Shown piece after piece: positions 46,591 to 57,300 of a stretch of 64,000 nucleotides of DNA. The DNA is from Brasenia schreberi. Lineage: Eukaryota > Streptophyta > Magnoliopsida > Nymphaeales > Cabombaceae. The translations under genes and the position numbers were made by a program. Each line of letters begins with the position of its first letter. Position 1 is the first letter of the stretch. Location of the stretch: the NCBI GenBank assembly GCA_036023115.1, contig JAYKKT010000073.1, positions 15,876,001 through 15,940,000 on the forward strand, read 5' to 3'. A model generated the notes under the pieces. It was not told the DNA's origin and made no database searches. It saw only the letters and a program-made list of their open reading frames with translations.

Positions 46591-47265
46591 CCCATCAAGC
46601 TCCTTTTTATTGGATTTCGCCTCCAAAGAAGAAGAAATAGAATGTCAAGATTGCATGAGAGACTCTGCAGTTCATCCCCAACCACTGTTATTGTAGAAGA
46701 TGGAAACAGTTCCAAGAGAGACTGTGGCAGAATATGTTTTCACCTTTTGCTTGTGAATGAAGGCCTCTGGCAATGAAGCAGATACGAAGCTGCCCCATTT
46801 TCCCTTTGTGTTAGCAATCTACCCACGCTTCCTCTCCTTTTCCTTTAGCGGTTTCGGAGGACGAAGACGGAATGAAATGTTTTGCAGGGCTTTTACTCGT
46901 TCGAGTTTCGGTGGGATGGCAATGGGCGGGTTAGGAACGGGTATACCTATACCCGGAACCAACCCGAACCTTAACCAGCGGGATGCGGGCTCGGGTTCTC
47001 CTGACGGGTATTGGGCCGGAACATAGAGCGATTAGATCCTCCCACCGCTGACGCTGGCTGCTCCTGCACGGGTCTAATTCCTTTTCAAAGCCTTTTAAAA
47101 AAATTTAGATATACATACACGCCAGTCAAGGCAAATATCAAGTTGAGAATGAATCGAATATATATAACCCGTTTTTCTCCTGTTTTGATCTGATATACAA
47201 GGAGTCTTTTTGACCTGATCGGATTCGGGTTTGAGTACAAAGATAAAATGTCTCGATTCATAGTC

Positions 47266-47270
<5 letters not shown>

Positions 47271-47344
<74 letters not shown>
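47271..47344. repeat. (TA)n microsatellite
   Basis: TA run of about 74 bp. Confidence 0.95.
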
Positions 47345-47349
<5 letters not shown>

Positions 47350-47720
47350 AGTTGAAACAAGTATCTACTTCAAGGCATCTTATCTTTGTACTTTGAACCC
47401 GAATATGATCAGGTCAGGTATTCTCAGCTCCATTCGGATCACATTGGATCAGGGTCTCATACGTCGACTCAATATAGTCATCCCCTTATGTTCTTGTTGT
47501 TCTCCGTGTCAACACTAATCCGATATGCGAAATTGTAGATGTGTACAACCAAAAACCCATTGATATGAAACTCTAGCTGCTGCACATTTACTTCTCTCTC
47601 CATAACAAAAAAGAGAGATAGTATTAAAATAAAAAAATAATATTTTTAATTTTTTAATTTAAATATTAACTCTTGTTTTCATCAATCGAATAATTGAGAT
47701 CTTGAACGATGTTTGAGCAC

Positions 47721-47862
47721 TGAAAAGAATGTGCATCTATTATATTCTCTCTCCCTATATACATATGTGTGTGTACGGAAGGCAGCAAATTATGAAAAGA
47801 ATGTGCATCTATTATATTCTCTTTCCCTATATACATATGTGTGTGTACGGAAGGCAGCAAAT
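47721..47862. repeat. Tandem duplication, 71-bp unit
   Basis: tgaaaagaatgtgcatctat ... gtgtgtacggaaggcagcaa appears at 47721 and 47792 with about one mismatch (ctctccc versus ctttccc). Confidence 0.95.
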
Positions 47863-48439
47863 TATTTTAAGGTCATCTCAAAGGACTAGTTAACAATTCT
47901 AACGAACGCTCGACTTTTCAAGGCCCGTTCATCGATTCTAAGTCTCGTTGTGCAGCTCGTTTGCTTGTCTCACTAACCAAATTCGAGTGAGTTAAATAAG
48001 ATAAAGACAAGCAAAATTAGAAGTACAACTTTTTAAAATGTACATTTCCCAAGAAAATTGTTTTCCTATTCAACAATTAAGTGAAATTTTTAATTTTTCT
48101 TTATCTTTATCAATACCAAAGCTTTTCCATCTTAAAATCGCTACATGTTTGTGTTAATATCGGGTTCCTCGAAAATATCACACGATAAAAGTACGGTATG
48201 TTAAAAACTTAGGTGGATGTTTGTGACCATCGAAGTAATCCTACAAGCAAATAGCACACTGGCATGTCACAAACTGCTGCTTTTGTTTTTTGAAATTCAG
48301 GCATCAAAACAATCAACACTAACGGTTAAGTTTTTTTTCATACTAGATGATATTGGCTTAGAAGATTCTTTGTTTTTTAGACTCAATCATATGTGATGCT
48401 CAAAATTAACTCAACATAAACTAGATCATTCTTTAATAT

Positions 48440-49010
48440 TTCCTTTCAATATGTTTGTGATATTCATTTTTCTCTTTTAACACTCATAATAAGTTTCTCA
48501 TACTTTTTTACGGAGCTTTCCTCGGTTGTTTTTTTATATACAAACCATCTTAAACAATTTTCCTTCGTTTTGTCATCTATCATTACTACTCTAAATTTAT
48601 TTCTAATAACCTCATTATATATACGGTCTTTACTTTTGTAACCACTCATCCATCTCAATATCTTCATTAGTACCACGGATATTTTTTATACATCTTGATG
48701 ATTAACTGCTCAAAACTCATAATCATATAACATAGTGGATCTAATTGTTACCTTATAATATTTACCTTTCATCTTTAATGGTATCTTCTTGTTAAATAAA
48801 ATACATGATGAACCTCTCCATTTTAAGCAACGTGCATTAATTGTATATGTAATATCTGTATTAATTTTGTCATCACTTTGAAAAATTGACCTTAAATATT
48901 TAAAGCTTTCCCTATGAAATATACAATGTATGTCAATCTTAATTTCTGTGTCACTAGTAACTAAATTATCAAACTTGCATTCCATATATTTTGTTATTCT
49001 TCTACCAAGT
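48440..49010 (-). mobile_element. RTE-clade LINE fragment, old
   Basis: On the minus strand: MECKFDNLVTSDTEIKIDIH, KYLRSIFQSDDKINTDI, RCLKWRGSSCILFNKKIPLK (48710-48985), then MKILRWMSGYKSKDRIYNEV and CLRWFVYKK (48464-48676). It corresponds to the C-terminal third of the LINE protein at 29740-30240 but is clearly more diverged than the other copies. No GTT tail recognised. 49011-49370 beside it shows no gene. Confidence 0.8.
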
Positions 49011-49370
49011 CAGAAGCATTTACTTTCAAATGTTTCACTCCATACTTCCATAAATTCAAGTGTCGCATACCATATAAATTTTCAAATAATTCGGACAGTA
49101 TATTGCCATAATTCAAGTGAGGTAAGTGACCTCGCATCACTCACGAATAGGTTCTCACTTGATATAGGGTGCGCCCTTGAGGAGAAAATAAGATCTACTA
49201 CCTGAGGGTGAAAGATCAAGAAAGAATTCCTTTCCTCACATGTATTGGTTATTTCCTTGTAAATTCGAATCATATTTCACTAAGCTATTTGGGATATAAT
49301 AAGGCCTGCCTGCCCAAGTAGGAAACCAGTTCACAGATTTGTGAATCCATCAGAAAATAACACAAGGAAG

Positions 49371-50375
49371 TAGGGGTGAGCATGGGTTGGTTCTGTTATT
49401 AAACCCAACCGAACCAAACCGAATATCGAAATATTAAACATTATTGGTCCCAAAACCAAACCAAATTAGTTTGGTTTGGTTCGATTATTCGGTTTGGTTT
49501 TTACACACATTGGTCATTGGTAGACCGTTGCACAAATGTATCGATTATATTCAATTTCTGGTCTCTTAACTCACCAGTTTTTGTTTTCGCAGACTTAAAT
49601 GCGTGTGGAACAAATAAGCGAACATTTGGTTCAACATTTCAACTTTTCAAAGTTACCAAAAAATTGAGACGCACTTTGAGTTGCAGCAGAGGCTCATTTA
49701 GGCCTTGCTCATACTATTGTGAACAGTACTGGATTCATTGTTTCAAGTGCAAAGCACTCTGCTACGATGAAAGAGGTAAAACATATATGACATAAGACAT
49801 AAACATGAATAAAAGGGATTTGATTTGATACACAAACAAAAGCCGATTTCCCTTTACAAAAATGAAAATCTGAAAAACACCTATGAAACACCCACAAAAC
49901 ACCTAAGGGTCTTGTTAACACTCACATTGATTACTTTTCACATTCAGTTTGGGTGAAAAGTACTCACCTTCATGAAAAACAACAGTTTTCAGTTTGGGTG
50001 GAAAAAAGGCCTACCTTAATTTTATATATTGGAGAACACGATTGGTTGTAGACAGAATGTCGTAGACAAAAGCTTCAGGAAACGAAGTTTGATGACGGTC
50101 GGTGATAAAGACCTCAACTCTTTCATACACGAGTGCAACATAGAGGGACCGAGAAAGATTGGAAAGAACAGATATTCTAGGGCATCGTTTGAGTATGTTA
50201 AAATATGAATTTCGGTTTTTCAGTTCCGAAAAATCCATAACCGAAACCGAAACCAAACCGAATATTGATTTTATATTACTTCCTAAACCAGGTCGAACCG
50301 AATCTCACGATTACCGAACCAAACCATGAATTTCGGTTCGGTATTTCGGTTTTACCCGAACTTTGCTCACCCCTA
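49371..50375. mobile_element. hAT-like MITE (TAGGGGTGAGCA ends, 8-bp target duplication)
   Basis: The left end taggggtgagcatgggttgg and the right end reversed taggggtgagcaaagttcgg share the first 12 bases exactly. Flanking octamers are caaggaag and caaggaaa (7 of 8), the length typical of hAT elements. Both subterminal regions are dense in ccgaacc/ggtttggtt words. The centre (about 49510-50030) is unrelated sequence with no transposase, possibly captured DNA. Confidence 0.7.
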
Positions 50376-51076
50376 CAAGGAAATGAACAATGTATAGAAC
50401 CACTATAAAGTCGAGTAGGCTACAAGCCTTCTTAGTCGCCATCATGGTCTGTCGTCTGTCATGTAATATAGCATTTAATTTCAAAAGATGATAGTTGCAA
50501 TTTCAAAATGTGAAGCAATAGAAACATCCACAGCAAGAAATACGCCCGGCATTGTTTCTTGTCAATTGCAGGAAGCGTAATCTACCAGTGTGTCAGATCG
50601 CTACTAGTTATGGTTTAACCTCAACTCTTCATTTTGCATGTACTAGATGCTAACCATCATCACTAGGCATCAATTGTTCTTAAGGTGGGATCTCTGAATA
50701 GAGTGCGACAAAGCTGTCTATGGGTCTTTAGTACCACAAACCATTCAGATGTTGCTTGTGATGGATCAACTTTTATCATATTTCATCAACAAAAAGTTTT
50801 TCCCCGACACTAAAAAGTTGAAGCAACTATAGTTGCACTTTATACTCACCACTAGGAAGGTGATAAGGCTTTGCTTTTCTAAGCTAAAAGTTTCCACTTC
50901 TCCATTAAAGGTGCAAGTTAGCACGTGATCCCAACAAAACATGTTATATGAGCCTAGAAAAGCCAGAAACCATAAAATGAGGCTATTGGAGGAAAGTTGG
51001 AATCCTATAATTTTCAAAACCCATCCATTCCTCCATCTAAGGAGGTGTATGAACCAAACACATCTCAAAAGTATGA
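50376..51076. other. Intergenic, no gene seen
   Basis: Between the MITE and the long LINE; only short frames, no recognisable family. Confidence 0.45.
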
Positions 51077-54000
51077 TACAACAACAACAACAACCAAGCC
51101 TTTTCCCATATTAGACGGGGTCGGCTACATGGATTCTTTGTTTCCACAGATCCCTATCGTGTGCCATGTTAGCAGTTAACTCCCAATAAGCTAGATCATT
51201 CTTTATTGTTTCTTTCCAACACTTTTGTGGTCGTCCTCTACCTCTTTTAATACTTTCCAAATTTAGTTTTTCTAACCTTCTTAGAGGTTCTTCTTTTGAT
51301 CTTCTTTCTATATGTCCAAACCATCTTAAGCGATGTTCTCTCATTTTATCCTCTATTGGTGCCACTCCTAATTTGTTTCTAATAACCTCATTATGTATAC
51401 GGTCTTTTCTTGTATGACCACTCATCCATCTCAACATCTTCATTTCTGTCACAGGCATCTTTTGTACATGTTGATAATTAAATGCCCAACACTCTGAACC
51501 ATTAAACATGGCAGGCCTAATTGCTGCTCTATAATATTTACCTTTTAATTTTAATGGTATCTTCTTATCACAAAGAATACCTGATGTTCCTCTCCATTTT
51601 AACCAACCAGCATTAATTCTATGTGTAACATCTCCATCAATTCTTCCATCACTTTGAAAAATTGACCCTAGGTACTTAAAACTTTCCTTTTGGGGAATGA
51701 AATGTGTGCCAATTTTAATTTCTATGTCCTCTGAAGTAGTCAAATGATCAAACTTACATTCCGTATATTCTGTCTTTGTTCTACTAAGTCGGAGGCCTTT
51801 GCTTTCTAATGTTTCTCTCCATAGTTCCAATTTTCTATTAACTTTTTCCTTAGACTCCTCCACTAATACAATGTCATATGCAAATAACATACACCAAGGT
51901 ACTTCATCTTGAATGTGTTTTGTTAATTCATCCATCACCATTATAAATAAGTATGGACTTAAAGTTGATCCTTGATGTAACCCAATATTAACTTCAAAGA
52001 AGTCTGTCGTTTCTTCATGAGTCCTCACACATGTTTTTGCACCATCATACATGTCTCTTATAAGGTTAATATATGTCAATGAGATACCTCTTTTTTCCAA
52101 AGTTCTCCAAAGAACCTCCCTCGGTACCCTATCATAAGCTTTTTCTAGATCAATAAATATCATGTGAAGGTCTTTCTTTTTTGCTCTAAAATGTTCCATA
52201 AGACGTCTCAAAAGGTGAATCGCTTCAATAGTAGATCTGCCTGACATAAATCCAAATTGGTTCTCTGTTGTACTTGATACTTGTCTTAACCTACGTTCGA
52301 TAATTCTTTCCCATAATTTCATAGTATGACTCATTAACTTGATACCTCGATAATTCACACAATTTTGAATGTCTCCCTTGTTCTTATATATGGGTATAAG
52401 TGTACTTGCTCTCCATTCCTTGGACATCTTTTGGTTTTTCCATATTTCATTAAATAGTCTTGTGAGCCAAGTGATTCCTATTTCTCCTAGTATTTTCCAA
52501 ACTTCTATAGGAATATTATCTGGTCCTACTGATTTACCACTCTTCATATGTTTAAGAGCCTCTTTGACTTCATTCTTTTGAATACGTTGGTAGAAATTGT
52601 GGTTTATATACTTTTCTGACTTGGCTAAATCTCCTAAACTAATACTAGCATCTTTATTTTCATTAAAAATATTATAAAAATAGTTTTTTCATCTATTTCT
52701 TATATCATCATTTGCCACTAGAATTTTTTCATCCTCGTCTTTTATGCATCTAACATAATTAAGATCTTTAGTTTTCTTATCTCTAGCCCTAGCTATCCTA
52801 AAAATATCTCTTTCACCCTCTTTTGAGTTGAGTTTTTTATATAAGTCATCCCAAATCTTAGCTTTTGCTTCACTAACGGCCTTTTTCGCTTCCTTTTTTG
52901 CTTTCTTATAAGCTTCTAAAGTTTCACTAGTTTTCTTAGCATTATGTAATTTGTAACATGCCCTCTTTGCCTTGATTTTATTTTGTACTACTTCACTCCA
53001 CCACCAAGCTTCTTTTTGTGCCGGTACACCTCCTTTAGATACCCCTAACACATCTTTTGCCACTTTCCTAATATGTATAGCCATATTGTTCCACATATCA
53101 CAGGGTGTACCAACATAATTCCAAACATCTCCTTGAAGGACTTTCTGTTTAAATATACCTTCTTTCTCGCTTTTGAGGTTCCACCATTTAGTCCGAATAG
53201 CTCAATGCACTCTTTTCTTCTTTGTCCATTTTTTTTTTGTAAATCCATAACTAAAAGTCGATGTTGGGTGGTTAAACTTTCTCCTGGAATTACCTTACAA
53301 TCTTTACAACACGCTCTATCTTTTTTTCTACAAATAAAGTAATCAATTTGTGTTTGTGATAAGCCATTCTTATAAGTAATTAAATGTTCATCTCGTTTTT
53401 TGAAGATTGTATTGACTATAAAGAGCAAAATTTAAAATCTCCCTACCTTCCTCGTTTATATCCCCAAAACCAAAGTTTCCATGAATCCCTTGATATCCTA
53501 ATGCCTCTTTACCGACATGTCCATTTAAATCTCCTCCTAAACAAATCATCTCCCTTTGTGGAATCTTTTGAAACACCTTATCTAACTCTTCCCAAAAAAC
53601 TGTCTTTATATTATCTTCTAGTCCTACTTGGGGTGCGTAAGCACAAACTATATTCAAAACCTCTGCTCCTAACACTAATTTCAACGTCATGATTCGGTCA
53701 CCATATCGTTGTATGTCTACTACACTCTCTTTTAAATCTTTATTTATGATAATACCAACTCCGTTTCGAGCCTTTTCTTTACCTGAGTACCATAATTTAA
53801 AACCTGTATCCTCTATCTCCTTTGCTTTTTCTCCAACCCATTTTGTCTCTTGTAAACATAGAATATGAATCTTTCTCCGAATCATAGTATCTACCACCTC
53901 CATTAGCTTACCCGATAATGTTCCGATATTCCAAGAACAATACGAATCTTATTATCTAGGACTAGCTTCCTTACTTCCCACATCCGTCCATAATCAAAAT

Positions 54001-54340
54001 GCGAATACCCTCTCTGAAAATTTTTCACTACATTTGGGCGGCAATGTAGCGGGACTAACTTCTTTACCCACACCCGTCCATGATGTGGGAACCCTCTCTG
54101 CAATTGATTCACTACATTCGGGCTAAAATGTAGTGGCCCTTGCTTACTTCTTACTGCATTCGGGCTCTGCACCACGTCGCTTCGTGGGGACGCCCCAAAG
54201 CAATGCTCATAATTTTTGTAATCCATGTTGTAAAAATCCGACGAAGTTTTATGCTGGTTGTCGAAAGCCTAACACAACCCTCATCTTTTATTCGGGCTTG
54301 TGACCGGCAATGCAAGGATGATCCCTTACATGGGCAGAGT
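51077..54340 (-). mobile_element. RTE-clade LINE, nearly full length, dead
   Basis: Minus strand. A 5' segment (about 54340-53904) shows no known domain but contains two similar pieces around a ctacattcgggc word. The apurinic-type endonuclease follows (53903-53388: ILCLQETKWVGEKAKEIEDT, NGVGIIINKDL, CAYAPQVG, GGDLNGHVG), continuing in other frames (SQTQIDYFICRKKDRACC, 53045-53428; a Lys-rich linker, 52689-53096). The reverse transcriptase is 52547-51111 (478 codons: [63 protein letters not shown]). Its catalytic box is [12 protein letters not shown]: the first Asp of FADD is Tyr. The 3' end is ggcttggttgttgttgttgt at about 51077. Frameshifts in the endonuclease half and the active-site change make it inactive. 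The 5' border is approximate. Confidence 0.9.
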
Positions 54341-54469
54341 TAAATAACATAAGGATGCCAAACACTAATTTCTCAAGTGATTCCCCATACAAAAACTAGC
54401 CTATTTATTCGGCTAAAAGCATACTTCATTTCTTCTGCAACTTCTAAGGTGAACTACTTAATAAAACAT

Positions 54470-54740
54470 GTAACCTCAATGACAGAAATGAAGATATTGA
54501 GGTAGATGTGTGGCTATAGATACAAATAACATTGGGGCTGCTGGAGATAAATCATAAAAGTTGGTATGACAAATAAACCATATTCATGATGGTTTCGACA
54601 TGCCTAGAGATGGTCACATACCACAATAAGAAAGTGTGAGAAAATAGGTAGTGGATATTTCAGAAAAGGCAACAAAGGTGAGAATTTGATAGCAAATATT
54701 TTAAAAAGGAAAGGCAGGGGGAGGTCTCAAAGCTAACCAG
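54470..54740 (+). mobile_element. Possible worn RTE LINE remnant
   Basis: aatgacagaaatgaagatat followed by a Met-rich frame (MTEMKILR, then a stop) resembles [12 protein letters not shown] of the family, and tggtttcgacatgcct resembles RWFGHIER. Heavily diverged, so tentative. Confidence 0.35.
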
Positions 54741-54794
54741 AATAAAAGAAAAAAAAAAAACTTACTTTTTCTTTAATCTTCCAGTGAATATGAT

Positions 54795-54982
54795 ACGAGA
54801 TTCATCACAATAAGACTAAGAATCCGTACAGCAAACCTCACTTGGTAAGGAAAGAAGAGGGTTTGTTTTGTTCTTAAATGACCTCAGACGAGATTCATCA
54901 CAATAAAGACTAAGAATCCGTACAGCAAACCTCACTTGGTAAGGAGAGAAGAGGGTTTGTTTTGTTCTTAAATGACCTCAGA
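54795..54982. repeat. Tandem duplication, 93-bp unit
   Basis: acgagattcatcacaataa ... aatccgtacagcaaacctca ... tcttaaatgacctcag is repeated at 54795 and 54888 with two or three differences. Confidence 0.95.
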
Positions 54983-55112
54983 GGACAACTATAAAATATC
55001 ACATGCCTGTAGTCGAGAAAAACTCAAAATAAGATCATCTCTGCTGCACTTCATATCAACCCCGATTGCTCGCTCCATAAGAAAACCTGGACACCAACCA
55101 GAACATCCCACT

Positions 55113-55369
55113 TAGGGATGTTCATGGGAAGGGGATTCACCGCTACCCGCGGAGACCCACCCTAAACGGCACAGATTCGGGAAATGAAAACAAGAGGTGG
55201 GGATGTAGAGAGCATGGAAATCCCCGATGGGGATCAGAACGGAAACGGGGACAATATGTTCCCACCCGAAACGGAAAACACGGGTGCAGGGATGGGGGTG
55301 GGATTCCAAAACGGTGATGGAAGCATGGACCTTGATCCACAACCCCGCCTCACATCGTGAACATCCCTA
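55113..55369. mobile_element. hAT-like MITE (TAGGGATGTTCA ends, 8-bp target duplication)
   Basis: The left end tagggatgttcatggg and the right end reversed tagggatgttcacgatgt share 13 bases. Flanking octamers are atcccact and atctcact (7 of 8). The 257-bp interior is GC-rich (ccgcggag, acggaaacgggg) and has no transposase. Open frames inside are chance. Confidence 0.8.
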
Positions 55370-56723
55370 ATCTCACTAACTTACAATTTGTGTTTTTCCC
55401 CATTGCAGCACCCAAAATATAAAGAGAAATATCTACCCATTTCCAATCACACTAATAGGTGCCACCTAATCCATTTCACAGCATAGATCCAAAACCTTCA
55501 TCATGCTTCAGTATGTGGAGAAATGTCCTTTGTATGTTTCTCCCAGAAGATATCAGCTACTACTATGCAAACAATCAAAAAATAGGAGCTAAAGGATCCA
55601 ATGCATAAGCTGGTTCATATCCTCTTCCCTCAGGTACACTGCATATTTGTCCAAATCAGTCGAATCTAAAAATTAACTTGCCAGAAGCAAATCCAAAACA
55701 AGAATTCATGCAAATACAAGTTAAGTGTTATCTATCGGAAGAAGAAACAACCAGCGTGGCTTTCCAGTGGGAATCTCTTGTGGATTTCCACATAGCAAAC
55801 CACGGTCAAATCCGCCAAAATTTCCTCAAGCAGTAGTTCCAGAACAATGGGCTATAATCCTCCATTCCTGTTTCCCTTGTAAACGATCTGCCCCTACTTG
55901 CAAATAAACTCTATGCAATGACCAACTGTTTCTCCACTGTCTCAACCTGAGCAACCACCATCCAGGACTTCCCAAGATCAATGGTGATTTCCAACTATCC
56001 ACATCGCTGATGGCAATGCAGAATTGTTCTTTCAATTTTCCTAGTCAACTATCATAATTCAGAAAGAAACGTAGTGCAACATTAAAACCCTTTAGGTACA
56101 GCAATGTAATAGACTTATGTGGTAATGCTATTTTGTGCCTGCTGTTTCTGGGTGATTGGGCTGAGATAAACGGTAGACCTTTCAGAAAATAAAAGAACGA
56201 CTTTTCTTTCAAGTCATAAGCATGCCTATCAATTGTTGCTTTCCTGCAACTATTGAATGGTTTCCAGACCAGCCAAATATCAATCTTCCCATTTCCTGTT
56301 CTCATCTTACTATTTTTCTGCTACATATTGCCATCTTGATTTACTAATAAATAAATAGGCCCCGTTATACTACATTATGCCATGTGGGGGCACTGGGGAT
56401 AAGACAGAATCCAACTCATTGGCTTAGCTGAAGGTATAAGGAACAGATCAACAAAAACTGAGTTCCTCTCCATTCCTATTACCATCCAACCAAACAATTA
56501 AGGTATGGTGGAAAGCAGCAATCATTGAAGAATTTTAGCTGATGGTGTTTATAGATATTCATTACCATATGAACGCTTTGAAGTAGAGAAATGAAACATA
56601 GAATAAAGGCCTATTAAACCTAAAAGCAACATTATCTCTCAAAGAAGTTCAAAATACCGCACAATGTTCAAAAAGAAATAATTGAAGCTAATTTACAGCG
56701 CATGTTCAACAGCACATATTCTC
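55370..56723. other. Intergenic, no gene seen
   Basis: Short frames without family resemblance. Base composition is like the 3' flank of genes, but no exon pair could be joined. Confidence 0.4.
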
Positions 56724-57300
56724 AAAATACCTAGGGTCAATTTTTCAGAGTGATGAAAGAATTGATTGAGACTATGCAGGTTGGTTAAAATGGAGAGGAG
56801 CATCAAGTATTCTTTGTGACAAGAAGATATCATTAAAGTTAAAAGGTAAATATTATAGAGCAGCAATTAGACCTGCATGTTTTATGATTTTAAATGTTGG
56901 GCAGTTAATCATCAACATGTACAAAAGATGTTTGTAGAGGAAATGAAGATGTTGAGATAGATGAGTAGTCATACAAGGAAAGACTATACATAATGAGGTT
57001 ATTAGAAACAAATTAGGAGAAACACCAATAGAGGATAAAATGAGAAAATATCGTTTAAGATGGTTTGGACATATAGATAGAAAGAAGATCAAAAGAAGCA
57101 CATGTAAGAAGGTACGAAAAACTAGATTTTGAAAGTATTAAAAGAGGTAGAGGATGACCACTTGGAAATAAACAATAAAGAATGATCTAGCTTATGTTGA
57201 GTTAACTCCTAACATGGCACATGATAGGACTCTTTGGAAACAAAGAATCCATGTAGCCGACCCCATCTAGTATGAGAAAAGGCTTAGTTATTGTTGTAGT
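56724..57300 (+). mobile_element. RTE-clade LINE, 3' third, dead
   Basis: tacctagggtcaatttttca ([10 protein letters not shown]), tggttaaaatggagaggagc ([15 protein letters not shown]), [34 protein letters not shown] and LRWFGHIDRKK appear in shifting frames. The 3' end is gtagccgaccccatctagta, then aaaaggcttagttattgttg. Small deletions and stops break it. Confidence 0.85.

Larger units (their letters stand above)
46591..48439. other. Intergenic, no gene seen
   Basis: 46757-47026 has an open frame with Gly/Pro-rich text (GMAMGGLGTGIPIPGTNP) produced by gggtatacc/cccggaacc words; it is not a credible gene. 47200-47470 repeats ggatcagg/cgggtt words like those in the MITE-like elements. Confidence 0.45.

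Noticed and set aside
46757..47026. 89-codon Gly/Pro-rich frame starting MKASGNEADTK
   Set aside because: Its distinctive part is generated by gggtatacc/cccggaacc words that recur in noncoding elements of the window.
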